Part shown: positions 9,872 to 18,229 of the stretch, in pieces | Position numbering within the stretch: the stretch's first letter is position 1 | Layout of the letters: every line of letters starts with the position of its first letter | Made by a program: the position numbers and the translations under genes | Source: Streptomyces gelaticus | Lineage (GTDB): Bacteria > Actinomycetota > Actinomycetes > Streptomycetales > Streptomycetaceae | Length of the DNA stretch: 64,000 bases | NCBI RefSeq assembly: GCF_014649535.1 | Contig: NZ_BMTF01000004.1 | Location: 300,900-364,899, forward strand | Direction of reading: 5' to 3' | The notes under the pieces: model-generated | Told to the model about the DNA's origin: nothing | Database searches by the model: none | The model's input: only the letters and a program-made list of their open reading frames with translations

Positions 9872-10861
9872 ATGCGCACCATGACCTCAAAGGCCGCGCA
9901 GACGGCCAAGGTGCAGGCCGGGCCGGGGGCCTCCGGGTCCCCGGCCACCGGGCCCGCGGGTCGCCGGCGCCGAGGCAAGTCGATGGGTGTGCAGAACCTC
10001 GCCGGCTGGCTGTTCTCCACCCCCTTCCTCGTCCTGTTCCTCGTCTTCATGGCGTTCCCGATCGTCGCCACACTGGCGATGAGCTTCACCGACTTCGGGC
10101 TGCGCAATGTCACGCACCCGCTGGACGCGAACTTCATCGGCTTCGAGAACTACGTCAAGCTGTTCAGCGACGACAAGTTCCTCACGTCGCTGTTCAACAC
10201 GGCGTACTTCGTGGTGATCGGTGTTCCGCTGACGATCCTCCTCGGGCTGGTCGTCGCCGTACTGCTGAACAACGGCATCGACCGGGCGCGGACCTTCTTC
10301 CGCGTCGGCTTCTACGCCCCGGTGGTCACGACCATCGTCGCGGTCGCCGTGGTCTGGCGGTTCGTGCTCGACCCGAGCGACGGGCTCGTCGCGGGGCTCT
10401 TCTCCGAAGTGGGCCTCACCTCGCCCGACTTCCTGGGCTCCGAGACGCTCGCCATGCCGTCGATGATCGCGATGGCGGTCTGGCGCAACCTCGGCACGGT
10501 CATGGTGCTCTTCATCGCAGGTCTGCAGGCCATCCCCACCGAGGTACGGGAGGCCGCGCGGCTGGACGGTGCCGGTGTCTGGCAGGAGTTCAGGGGCATC
10601 ACCGTGCCCCTGCTGCGGCCGACGCTGCTCTACGCCACGGTCATCACGACCATCGGTTACCTCAATGTCTTCGAGGAGCCGTTCGTGATGACCCAGGGCG
10701 GTCCCTCGGACTCCACGCTCACCGTCTCGCTGAACATGTACCGCGAGGGCTTCAACTTCTTCCACATGGGCTATGCGAGCGCCATGGCGTATGTCCTCTT
10801 CGTAGTGATCATGGGCATCACGGTGCTGCAGCTCCGACTGCTGAAGGACAACACGAAATGA
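9872..10861 (+). CDS. Sugar ABC transporter permease, MalF type
   Basis: A 329-residue inner-membrane permease with about six transmembrane helices after a basic N-terminal tail. The first helix is in LAGWLFSTPFLVLFLVFMAF. The EAA loop that contacts the ATPase reads EVREAARLDGAGVWQEFRGI, followed by VPLLRPTLL. It starts 5 bp after the binding-protein stop and overlaps the next permease by 4 bp (ATGA), so the three genes are co-transcribed and probably translationally coupled. Confidence 0.93.
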   Translation: MRTMTSKAAQTAKVQAGPGASGSPATGPAGRRRRGKSMGVQNLAGWLFSTPFLVLFLVFMAFPIVATLAMSFTDFGLRNVTHPLDANFIGFENYVKLFSDDKFLTSLFNTAYFVVIGVPLTILLGLVVAVLLNNGIDRARTFFRVGFYAPVVTTIVAVAVVWRFVLDPSDGLVAGLFSEVGLTSPDFLGSETLAMPSMIAMAVWRNLGTVMVLFIAGLQAIPTEVREAARLDGAGVWQEFRGITVPLLRPTLLYATVITTIGYLNVFEEPFVMTQGGPSDSTLTVSLNMYREGFNFFHMGYASAMAYVLFVVIMGITVLQLRLLKDNTK

Positions 10862-11766
10862 GCGCCACCAGTGCACCGGGCGCCGTCTCGACGGCGCCGT
10901 CGAAGAAGCCCGGGGACACGCGGCCGTCCGTGACGAAGAAGGCCCGCAACCCGAAGCGCGTCCTGGTCTACGTCCTGTTGTCCGTCGGCCTGCTGATCAT
11001 GTCGGCGCCGTTCCTGTGGATGGCTCTCTCGGCCTTCAAGACGCCGCAGGAACTGACGGCCAGTCCGCCCGTGTGGATCCCGACCGAGTGGACCCTGGAC
11101 AACTTCCGGGAGCTGCTCGACAAGCTCGATCTGCCGCTGTACTTCATGAACTCGGTGATCGTGGCGGTGCTGGTCACCGTCTCGAACCTGGTGTTCTGCT
11201 CGATGCTCGGCTACGCCCTGGCCAAGCTGAACTTCGTCGGCCGCAACAAGATCTTCGGCCTGGTCCTCGGCGCCCTGATGGTGCCCGGCAACCTGATGCT
11301 GCTGCCGCTGTTCGTGCTGATGAGCAAGTTGCAGCTGATCGACTCGTACGCCGGTCTGGTGCTGCCGTTCGCCGCCGGAGCCTTCGGGGTCTTCCTGATG
11401 CGGCAGTTCATGCAGTCGATCCCGGACGAGCTGCTGGAAGCGGCCCGGATGGACGGCGCCGGTGAGTGGTACATCTTCTGGCGCATCGTGATGCCGCTGG
11501 TGAAACCCGCTCTGGCGACGCTGTCGATCTTCACGTTCCTGGGCTCCTGGAACAACTTCGTCTGGCCGCTCATCGCGACCAACGACCCCGACAAGTACAC
11601 CCTGCCGGTCGCGCTGGCCACCTTCGCCACCGACCCCAACAAGGCGGGCGGCTCCAACGGCATGCTGATGGCCGGTTCCCTGCTGGTCGTCCTGCCCGTC
11701 ATCGTCCTGTTCGTCGCGCTCCAGCGGCACTTCACCCAGGGCATCGCCACGGCCGGCATGAAGTAG
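10858..11766 (+). CDS. Sugar ABC transporter permease, MalG type
   Basis: A 302-residue permease, second half of the membrane channel. A basic N-terminal tail leads to VLVYVLLSVGLLIMSAPFLW. The EAA loop is ELLEAARMDGAGEWYIFWRI, and the C-terminus ends LQRHFTQGIATAGMK, which is usual for MalG-type subunits. The ATGA overlap with the upstream permease supports coupled synthesis. The GH1 gene follows about 100 bp later on the same strand and presumably handles the imported sugar. Confidence 0.93.
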   Translation: MSATSAPGAVSTAPSKKPGDTRPSVTKKARNPKRVLVYVLLSVGLLIMSAPFLWMALSAFKTPQELTASPPVWIPTEWTLDNFRELLDKLDLPLYFMNSVIVAVLVTVSNLVFCSMLGYALAKLNFVGRNKIFGLVLGALMVPGNLMLLPLFVLMSKLQLIDSYAGLVLPFAAGAFGVFLMRQFMQSIPDELLEAARMDGAGEWYIFWRIVMPLVKPALATLSIFTFLGSWNNFVWPLIATNDPDKYTLPVALATFATDPNKAGGSNGMLMAGSLLVVLPVIVLFVALQRHFTQGIATAGMK

Positions 11767-11864
11767 CACCGGCCCGGCCCGCGCCGCGGGCCCCCGAAAC
11801 GTACGAGGCCACGGCCCCACACCCCGTCGGCCACACCCCTTCATCACCAGAAAGACGGTTTGCG

Positions 11865-13067
11865 ATGACGCACACCCAGGTCCCGTTCCCCGAAGGCTTC
11901 CTGTGGGGCGCCTCCACGGCCGCCCACCAGATCGAGGGCAACAACATCAACAGCGACTGGTGGGTCAAGGAGCACGCCGCGGGCACCCACATCCAGGAGC
12001 CCAGCCTGGACGCCTGCGACAGCTACCACCGCTGGCACGAGGACATGGACGTGCTGGCCGGTCTGGGCTTCACCGACTACCGGTTCTCCATCGAGTGGGC
12101 GCGCATCGAGCCGGTCGAGGGCACGTTCTCCCGGGCCGAGATCGCCCACTACCGGCGCATGGTCGAGGGCTGCATCGAGCGCGGCCTGCGCCCCATGATC
12201 ACCCTGCACCACTTCACCGTGCCGCAGTGGTTCGAGGCGCGCGGCGGCTGGACCGCCGAGGGCGCGACCGAGCTCTTCGCGCGCTACGTCGCGGCCTGCG
12301 CGCCGGTGATCGCCGAGGGCGTCGGCCACGTCTGCACCATCAACGAGCCGAACATGATCGCCGTGATGGCCGGCCAGGCCAAGCGGGGCGACAACAGCTT
12401 CCCGCCCGCCGGCCTGCCGACCCCCGACGACGAGACCACCGAGGCCGTCATCGCCGCGCACCACGCGGCCGTCGAGCAGGTCCGCGCCATCAACCCGGAC
12501 ATCAAGGTCGGCTGGACCATCGCCAACCAGGTCTACCAGGCCCTGCCCGGCGCCGAGGAGGTCACCGCGGCCTACCGTCACCCCCGCGAGGACGTCTTCA
12601 TCGAGGCGGCCCGCGGCGACGACTGGATCGGTGTGCAGTCCTACACCCGGACCAAGATCGGCCCCGAGGGCCCGATACCCACCGCCGAGGGCGCCGAGCG
12701 CACCCTCACGCAGTGGGAGTACTACCCCTCCGCGGTCGGCTACGCGCTGCGCCACACCGCCGAGGTGCTGGGCAACGGCATCCCGCTGATCGTGACCGAG
12801 AACGGCATCGCGACCGACGACGACACCCGCCGCATCGACTACTACACCGGCGCCCTGAACGAGGTCGCCTCCGCGATCCAGGACGGCCTGAACATCCAGG
12901 GCTACCTGGCCTGGAGCGCGCTCGACAACTACGAGTGGGGCTCCTACAAGCCCACCTTCGGCCTGATCGGCTGGGACCCGGAGACCTTCGAGCGCCTGCC
13001 CAAGCCGTCCGCCGTCCGGCTCGGCGAGATGGGCCGCACGCGCGCGCTGCCGCGCATCGCCGACTGA
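11865..13067 (+). CDS. GH1 beta-glucosidase
   Basis: A 400-residue glycoside hydrolase family 1 enzyme, somewhat shorter than the usual 450-480. The acid/base Glu161 lies in TINEPN and the nucleophile Glu312 in IVTENGI. Other family marks are FPEGFLWGASTAAHQIEG at the N-terminus, WARIEP and the aglycone-site ALDNYEW near the C-terminus. With no signal peptide, it should cleave imported beta-linked oligosaccharides to glucose in the cytoplasm. It follows the importer genes with a 98-bp gap and likely shares their promoter. Three hairpins follow it. Substrate linkage cannot be read from the sequence. Confidence 0.92.
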   Translation: MTHTQVPFPEGFLWGASTAAHQIEGNNINSDWWVKEHAAGTHIQEPSLDACDSYHRWHEDMDVLAGLGFTDYRFSIEWARIEPVEGTFSRAEIAHYRRMVEGCIERGLRPMITLHHFTVPQWFEARGGWTAEGATELFARYVAACAPVIAEGVGHVCTINEPNMIAVMAGQAKRGDNSFPPAGLPTPDDETTEAVIAAHHAAVEQVRAINPDIKVGWTIANQVYQALPGAEEVTAAYRHPREDVFIEAARGDDWIGVQSYTRTKIGPEGPIPTAEGAERTLTQWEYYPSAVGYALRHTAEVLGNGIPLIVTENGIATDDDTRRIDYYTGALNEVASAIQDGLNIQGYLAWSALDNYEWGSYKPTFGLIGWDPETFERLPKPSAVRLGEMGRTRALPRIAD

Positions 13068-13077
13068 CCCCGGCCCC

Positions 13078-13195
13078 GAGCCGAGCAGCCTCGGCTCCCC
13101 CTGACCGGGAGCAACCTGACAGCTCCCGCCCGTACGGGAACCGGCGACACCTGACGGACGCCGGTTCCCGTACAGCAGGGTCCTTGCGGACCCTG
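13078..13195 (+). terminator. Cluster of three hairpins after the beta-glucosidase
   Basis: Three perfect stems follow one another: GAGCCGAG/CTCGGCTC (13078-13085, 13090-13097), a 15-bp stem (13132-13146, 13159-13173) and CAGGGTCC/GGACCCTG (13176-13183, 13188-13195). They probably end the importer operon and set the next gene apart as its own unit. Confidence 0.75.
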
Positions 13196-13350
13196 TGCCC
13201 GCGTGCGGCGCCACTCGTGTCCTGCCCTGCTCACGAGCGGCGGCGCACGCGGGTGCCGTACGCAGCACGGCGCCCCGCGCCCGCAATCACGACCGACGAA
13301 CGAAATCCGTCCACCGCCCACAGTCGGTGGCTCTTCTTCGAGGGGTTCTG

Positions 13351-14826
13351 ATGAACCGTCGTACGTTTCTCACCGCAGCGGGGACAGGGGCCGCCGCCCT
13401 GTCGCTCGGTGCCTTGACCGCACCGGCGGCGGGTGCCGCCGCCCAGCCCGTGCGTGGCTCGGACTCCCCGTTGCTCCTTCGCTGGTTCCGCGACACGTAT
13501 CGCTCGATCGAGGCCATGACGACCGACTTCGGTCTCGCCGTCGACAAGATCGACGTCAGCGGGCCCGGCACCCCCGTGCAGTCGCGTCAGACCTCCCCCA
13601 CCAACATCGGCTGCGGCCTCTGGTCGACCGTGGCCGCCGCCGGGCTCGGCGTGATCGACGACGCCACCATGCGCCGCAGGCTGGAGCACACGGTGCGGGC
13701 CGTCGAGAAGCTGGAGCGCCACCACGGCTTCTGGCTCAACTGGTACGACGCGCACGACGGTTCGGTCCTCACCCGGTGGCCCGGCACCGGCGATCCGGTG
13801 CGCCCGTTCCTGTCCTCCGTCGACAACGCCTGGCTGATCACCGGTCTGCGCATCGCCGCCGACGCCGCGCCCGCGCTGCGTCCCCGGATCGCCCGCATCC
13901 TGGCCACCGCCGACTGGTCGTACTACTACACGCCGTACGACCCGGCCGACCCGGTCACCGGCCCCGGCCAGCTGCGCGGCGGCTTCTGGACCGACACCGG
14001 CGAACCCACCGGCCACCACTACGGCGCGCTCAACACCGAGCCCCGGATGGCCAGTTACCTGGGCATCGCGGACGGCTCGCTGCCCGCCGACCACTACTGG
14101 CACCTGCTGCGCACGATGCTCCCCGAGCACGAGCAGGAGCAGCACCCGCAGGGCGGCTACGTCGCCATGGACGGCGTGCGGGTCTGGCAGGGGCACTACA
14201 CCCATCGCGGCCGGAAGATCGTGCCCAGCTGGGGCGGGTCGATGTTCGAGGCCCTGATGGTGCCCCTGTTCGTGCCGGAGGCGCAGTGGTCGCCGAGTTC
14301 CTGGGGCCTCACGCACCAGCGGTACGTCCGCAGCCAGATCGAGCACGGCATGCAGGAGGCCGGGTACGGGTACTGGGGCTTCTCCCCCGCCAACATCCCC
14401 GAGGGCGGCTACCAGGAGTACGGCGTCGACGCGATCGGGATGCAGGTCGACGGCTACGCCTCCAACACCGACCGTACGTACACCAAGGACGGCGAACCGC
14501 TGCCGCCCGCCTCGGCGTTCACCAACGGGGTGGTCACTCCGCACGCCTCCTTCCTCGCGCTGCCCTACGCCCCGGACGAGGCGATCGCCAACCTGCGCGC
14601 GCTCGACCGCGACTTCGGCGCCTATCACGCGGGGTACGGTTTCCGGGACTCCGTCAACGTCGGCACCGGGCGGGTCAGTGACTACCTGCTCGCGCTCGAC
14701 CAGGGCATGATCGCCGCGGCGCTGGCCCAGGCGATCCGCCCCGGCCTGCTCCAGCGGCCGTTCCGGACCGGTGGATTCCGGTCGAAGGTGCGACCGCTGC
14801 TCGCCAAGGAGCGGTTCTCCATCTGA
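13351..14826 (+). CDS. Tat-exported PF10091 / GH144-like glycoside hydrolase
   Basis: A 491-residue secreted protein. The N-terminus MNRRTFLTAAGTGAAALSL is a twin-arginine signal. The mature protein matches the glucoamylase-like PF10091 fold: TNIGCGLWSTVAAAGLGVID, RLEHTVRAVEKLERHHGFWLNWYDA, SSVDNAWLITGLRIA, GGSMFEALMVPL and the ending YHAGYGFRDSVN. Characterised members of the related family GH144 are endo-beta-1,2-glucanases; other PF10091 members are uncharacterised. It follows the sugar importer and beta-glucosidase but is cut off by strong hairpins, so it probably has its own promoter. It likely makes extracellular oligosaccharides for the importer. The specific polymer is inference. Confidence 0.8.
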   Translation: MNRRTFLTAAGTGAAALSLGALTAPAAGAAAQPVRGSDSPLLLRWFRDTYRSIEAMTTDFGLAVDKIDVSGPGTPVQSRQTSPTNIGCGLWSTVAAAGLGVIDDATMRRRLEHTVRAVEKLERHHGFWLNWYDAHDGSVLTRWPGTGDPVRPFLSSVDNAWLITGLRIAADAAPALRPRIARILATADWSYYYTPYDPADPVTGPGQLRGGFWTDTGEPTGHHYGALNTEPRMASYLGIADGSLPADHYWHLLRTMLPEHEQEQHPQGGYVAMDGVRVWQGHYTHRGRKIVPSWGGSMFEALMVPLFVPEAQWSPSSWGLTHQRYVRSQIEHGMQEAGYGYWGFSPANIPEGGYQEYGVDAIGMQVDGYASNTDRTYTKDGEPLPPASAFTNGVVTPHASFLALPYAPDEAIANLRALDRDFGAYHAGYGFRDSVNVGTGRVSDYLLALDQGMIAAALAQAIRPGLLQRPFRTGGFRSKVRPLLAKERFSI

Positions 14827-14841
14827 ACCGCCTGAAGGCGT

Positions 14842-14900
14842 GGCGGTGTACCGGTCCGGGGCGGAGCGCTCGGGGCCCGGCCCCGGCCCGGTACGCCGCC
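14842..14900. terminator. Long imperfect hairpin between convergent genes
   Basis: A 21-base arm (14842-14862) pairs with 14880-14900 with two mismatches around a 17-base loop. It lies between the GH144-like gene and the convergent TIM-barrel gene and can serve both. Confidence 0.65.
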
Positions 14901-14949
14901 GCTCGGAGCGTCCAGCCCCGCGAGCCGCGAGGCCTGCTGCCGGACGCTC

Positions 14950-16005
14950 TCAGTTCCAGCCCGCGCGGTACGCCGCCCAGTCGCCGTCGCGCGCGGCGAA
15001 GTCGACGTAGAGCGCGACCCCGAACCGTTCACGGCCGCGGTCCGTGCGCCCCAGTCCCAGCCGGGTGCCGCGCACCGCGGCCTCGACCGTCTCGGCGGAT
15101 TCGTGGTGTCCGAGGTCGCTCTCGTGGAAGAACGGCAGCCCCATCAGCAGGTCGGTGTCCTTCGGCGTCACTTCGAGGGCGAGCGCCGTCTGGTGGGCGA
15201 CATAGCCGCCGAACATCCCCTCCAGGGGCATCCAGGTGTCGTACGACATGACGGCGATCTGGTCGACCCGGCGCGCGACCTGTCCGAAGAACTTCTGCGA
15301 CCACCACTTCTCACTGCCGCTGAGCGCGCCGATCACGCTGTGTGCCGCCGGCAGCGGGTCGATCTGGTGGGCGGCGACCGACAGCCGCGCGCCGCGCGCC
15401 CCGGTGAGCGCGCCGAGGTCGTCGAGGAGCGAGAGGTAGTGACGGTCGCCGGAGTGCAGCGGTTCCAGGTCGAAATGGACGCCGTCGAACCCGGCGTCCA
15501 GGATCTGCCGGGCCGAGGCGACCACGGCGGTGCGGGACGCGGCCCGCTCCAGGCGCAGCCCGTCGGGCCCCTCGGTGGCGAGTACGTCGCCGAGCCAGGC
15601 CTGGACCCGGATGCCGGGCAGGGTGCGGTGCACGGCGTCGAGCAGCCACTTGGCCCGGGGGTAGCGGCCGGCGGGCAGCGTGCCGTCGTGCTCCAGCGGT
15701 CCGGCGTGGACGTACAGGTCCTTGATCCCGGTCCCCTCGATCCGGGTGGCGAAGGCGGCGAGGTCGGCGTCGTCCTTGCGGCCGTCGACCCAGGCGTGGC
15801 CGAGCCAGATGGCGTCGCGGCCGCGGGTGCGGGTGCCGTCGCCGGGGTCGCCGGAGTAGTTGAGCCGCAGGGTGACGCCCGCGGTGAGGACCGGCACCAC
15901 GATCACCAGGACCGCTCCCAGGGCGATCCTTCTCGGCCAGGCCCACCGGTACCGGGCCGCCCGTCCCCGTATCTGCCCGCCCAGGTGCCTGATCCCCGTG
16001 AGCAC
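14950..16005 (-). CDS. Membrane-anchored TIM-barrel (GH18-like) protein
   Basis: A 351-residue protein with one N-terminal transmembrane segment (RRIALGAVLVIVVPVLTAGV) and an extracytoplasmic domain. The core looks like a GH18-type or related (beta/alpha)8 barrel: GIKDLYVHAGP, LPGIRVQAWLGDV, then GFDGVHFDLEPLHSGD, which resembles the DxxDxE catalytic strand of chitinases, and IAVMSYDTWMPL near the last strands. The GTG start is chosen from GGGGGAGA just upstream and because it places the helix at the N-terminus; the open frame runs further up without coding signs. A hydrolase activity is plausible, but the substrate is unknown. Confidence 0.75.
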   Translation of the reverse strand: MLTGIRHLGGQIRGRAARYRWAWPRRIALGAVLVIVVPVLTAGVTLRLNYSGDPGDGTRTRGRDAIWLGHAWVDGRKDDADLAAFATRIEGTGIKDLYVHAGPLEHDGTLPAGRYPRAKWLLDAVHRTLPGIRVQAWLGDVLATEGPDGLRLERAASRTAVVASARQILDAGFDGVHFDLEPLHSGDRHYLSLLDDLGALTGARGARLSVAAHQIDPLPAAHSVIGALSGSEKWWSQKFFGQVARRVDQIAVMSYDTWMPLEGMFGGYVAHQTALALEVTPKDTDLLMGLPFFHESDLGHHESAETVEAAVRGTRLGLGRTDRGRERFGVALYVDFAARDGDWAAYRAGWN

Positions 16006-16135
16006 GTCCGTCTCCCCCTGTGTGCCGGTGTGCCGTCGTCGCCGTACGAGGGCATCATGGCGCACTGCTCGGGGGACGACGGCGGGGCGGGTCGCCGGGT
16101 CGCGGGTGACGGAGGGTGGACATAGCCTCACAGAC

Positions 16136-18046
16136 GTGACGCCGCTCGTGAGTCGTACCCGGATATCCGTACCGGGCCGGGCCCTTCTCGCCGCGCTGCT
16201 GACGGTGTGCTGGCCGGCCCTTCCCGCAGCGACGGCCGCTCGCTCCGACGGTCCCGTCACGCTGTCCCGGGACCAGCTCGTCGTCGCCGCCCACGACCGG
16301 CAGTATGCGTACACCGTCGAACAGGACTCCCGGCTCACCGCCGCGCAGCTCGACGACGTGGCGCGGACGGCGATCGGGCCCGCGCCCCGGGAGAACGACT
16401 GGGCCGGTGCGGCGATCGGCGTGGCGAACGGCCACTCCGCCGTGCCGGCCGGCAAGGCCGTGCCCACCGCGGCCTTCACGCCCGGGGCCGCCGATCCCGG
16501 AACCGGCGGTTCCGGCGGGACGAGCGGGGCGGACCTGATCCTTCCGGTGGCCGTCGTGGGCGGGGCGGCAGCGGCGGCCGGCTATGCGTACGTCCGGCGC
16601 AGGCGGCGCGCCACGACCCGTACCACGCCCGGTGCGAAGGGCTGGGGCCCCGCATCCGGCGGGCCGGGCGGGCCGCCCGCGCCGACTCCGCTGCCGGAGC
16701 TGGACGCCCGCGCGAAGGAGGTGCTGGTGGAGACCGACAACGCGGTCCGCACCAGCGAGGAGGAACTGGGGTTCGCCACGGCCCGGTCCGGCGAGGAGGC
16801 GGCGGCCCCGTTCGCGGAGGCCGTCGGGTACGCGAAGGGTGAGCTGACGGCCGCGTTCCGGCTGCGTCAGCAGTTGGACGACGCCTTTCCCGAGGACGAC
16901 GCGACCAGGCGCCGGATGCTGGACGAGATCATCGGCCGCTGCGCGGGCGCGGATTCCCGCCTGGACGCCGTGGCCGAGGACTTCGACCGGCTGCGCGGCC
17001 TGGAGCGCGACGCCTCGCAGGCCCTGGTTACCGCCGAGACGGCGTTCCGGGCGCTCGCCGGGCGGGTCCCCGCGGCCGAGAGCGCACTGGCCGCGATGCG
17101 CGAACGGTACGCGCGCTCCGCGTCGGCGTCCGTCGCCGGTGAGATCGAGCAGGCCAAGGACCGGCTGCTGTTCGCCACGTCGAACCTCAACCGGGCCCGG
17201 CAGTCGGTGGACGGCGCGGACCACGCAACCGCGGCGGTCCACCTCCGGGCCGCCGAGGGCGCCGTCGACCAGGTGGCCACCCTCGTCGACGCCGTGGACC
17301 GGCGGGCCCGGGAACTCGCGGAGGCTGCGGACCGGCTGCCCGGCGCCCTCACCGGGGCGGAGACCGACCTGGCCGAAGCGGTCGGGCTGCTCGAAGGCAC
17401 CGGGAACGGTGCGCCGGCCGCAGCTCTGCGGGGCCTGATCGCCCGTGCACGCTCGGTGCTCGGCGATGTGCGGGAGGAGATGGAGGCCGGTCCGTACGAC
17501 CCGATCGATGCGCTGCGCCGGGTGGAGGTGGCGGACGCGCCGCTGGCCGGGGCCCGTGAGCGGGAGCAGCGCGACCGGCGGGCGCTCTCCCTCCTGGACG
17601 GGGCGACGCTCACCGCGCGTTCGGCGATCGCCGCCGCGGCCGACTACATCACCACGAACCGGGGGGCGGTGGGCAGCCGGGCCCGGACCCGTCTGGCGGA
17701 GGCCCGGCGGCGGCTGGACCGGTCCCGCGAGCCGGCCGGATCTCAGGATCCGCAGGGCGCGCTGGCCGAGGCGCAGCAGGCGGACTCGCTGGCGGGCCAG
17801 GCCCGGAGCCTGGCCGAGCAGGACGTGCGCTCGTACGGGAGCGGTCCGTGCGGTGGCCGGGCAGGGGACGGCGGGACGGCCGGCGCGGTGCTCGGCGGGA
17901 TCCTTCTCGGCGGGCTGCTGGGCGGGGACGGACGCGGCGGGGGTTACGGAGGAGGCTTCGACGGGGGCCGCACCGGGGGCGGCGGGCCGGGCAGCTTCGG
18001 CGGCGGGGGCACGCGCGGCCGGCGCGGTGGCGGCGACCGTTTCTGA
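16136..18046 (+). CDS. TPM-domain membrane protein with shortened TPM domain
   Basis: About 636 residues: a signal-like N-terminus (GRALLAALLTVCWPALPAATA), then only the second half of a TPM domain (AAHDRQYAYTVEQDSRL, NDWAGAAIGVANGH). One transmembrane segment (LILPVAVVGGAAAAAGYAYV) follows, then a basic stretch, a long alpha-helical coiled-coil-rich region and a Gly-rich tail (GGGYGGGFDGGRTGGGGPGSF). In homologues as I know them, the motif DPVTLSR is followed by 50-60 residues before the DRQYAY block; here they are nearly fused. GTG at 16136 is used, and GTG at 16148 is an alternative. The function of these proteins is unknown; TPM domains occur in envelope and photosystem-repair proteins. 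Confidence 0.8.
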   Translation: MTPLVSRTRISVPGRALLAALLTVCWPALPAATAARSDGPVTLSRDQLVVAAHDRQYAYTVEQDSRLTAAQLDDVARTAIGPAPRENDWAGAAIGVANGHSAVPAGKAVPTAAFTPGAADPGTGGSGGTSGADLILPVAVVGGAAAAAGYAYVRRRRRATTRTTPGAKGWGPASGGPGGPPAPTPLPELDARAKEVLVETDNAVRTSEEELGFATARSGEEAAAPFAEAVGYAKGELTAAFRLRQQLDDAFPEDDATRRRMLDEIIGRCAGADSRLDAVAEDFDRLRGLERDASQALVTAETAFRALAGRVPAAESALAAMRERYARSASASVAGEIEQAKDRLLFATSNLNRARQSVDGADHATAAVHLRAAEGAVDQVATLVDAVDRRARELAEAADRLPGALTGAETDLAEAVGLLEGTGNGAPAAALRGLIARARSVLGDVREEMEAGPYDPIDALRRVEVADAPLAGAREREQRDRRALSLLDGATLTARSAIAAAADYITTNRGAVGSRARTRLAEARRRLDRSREPAGSQDPQGALAEAQQADSLAGQARSLAEQDVRSYGSGPCGGRAGDGGTAGAVLGGILLGGLLGGDGRGGGYGGGFDGGRTGGGGPGSFGGGGTRGRRGGGDRF

Positions 18047-18165
18047 ACCGTCGGCAGGAACGACGGACGCGGCGCGGGGCTTCATGCGCGGGGAACGCGC
18101 ACGGAATCCACCGGAGAGTACTCGGCACTCGGCACTCGTACAAGGAAAGGTCCATCCGTGCCCAG

Positions 18166-18229
18166 CCCCGTACAGGCCCGGCCCCGTACAGGCTCGGCCC
18201 GGTACGGGCTCGGCTCAGTACATGCTCAG
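18166..18229. repeat. Four 16-bp tandem repeats overlapping a gene end
   Basis: Units begin at 18166, 18182, 18198 and 18214, each 16 bases with the core (C)GTACAGGCTCGG. The first two differ at one base; the fourth is the most diverged and lies inside the last codons of the phosphatase gene (LSMY end). They fill the gap between two convergent genes. Confidence 0.75.

Noticed and set aside
6219..13067. The sugar locus as the cellobiose (ceb) operon.
   Set aside because: The operator differs from the known TGGGAGCGCTCCCA of CebR and the LacI protein has an acidic insert; the gene set with an esterase and a GH144-like enzyme does not match ceb.
14950..16479. A longer start for the TIM-barrel protein (509 codons).
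   Set aside because: The extra 157 residues precede the membrane helix, overlap the divergent TPM gene and have no coding character; the GTG at 16005 has a ribosome binding site.
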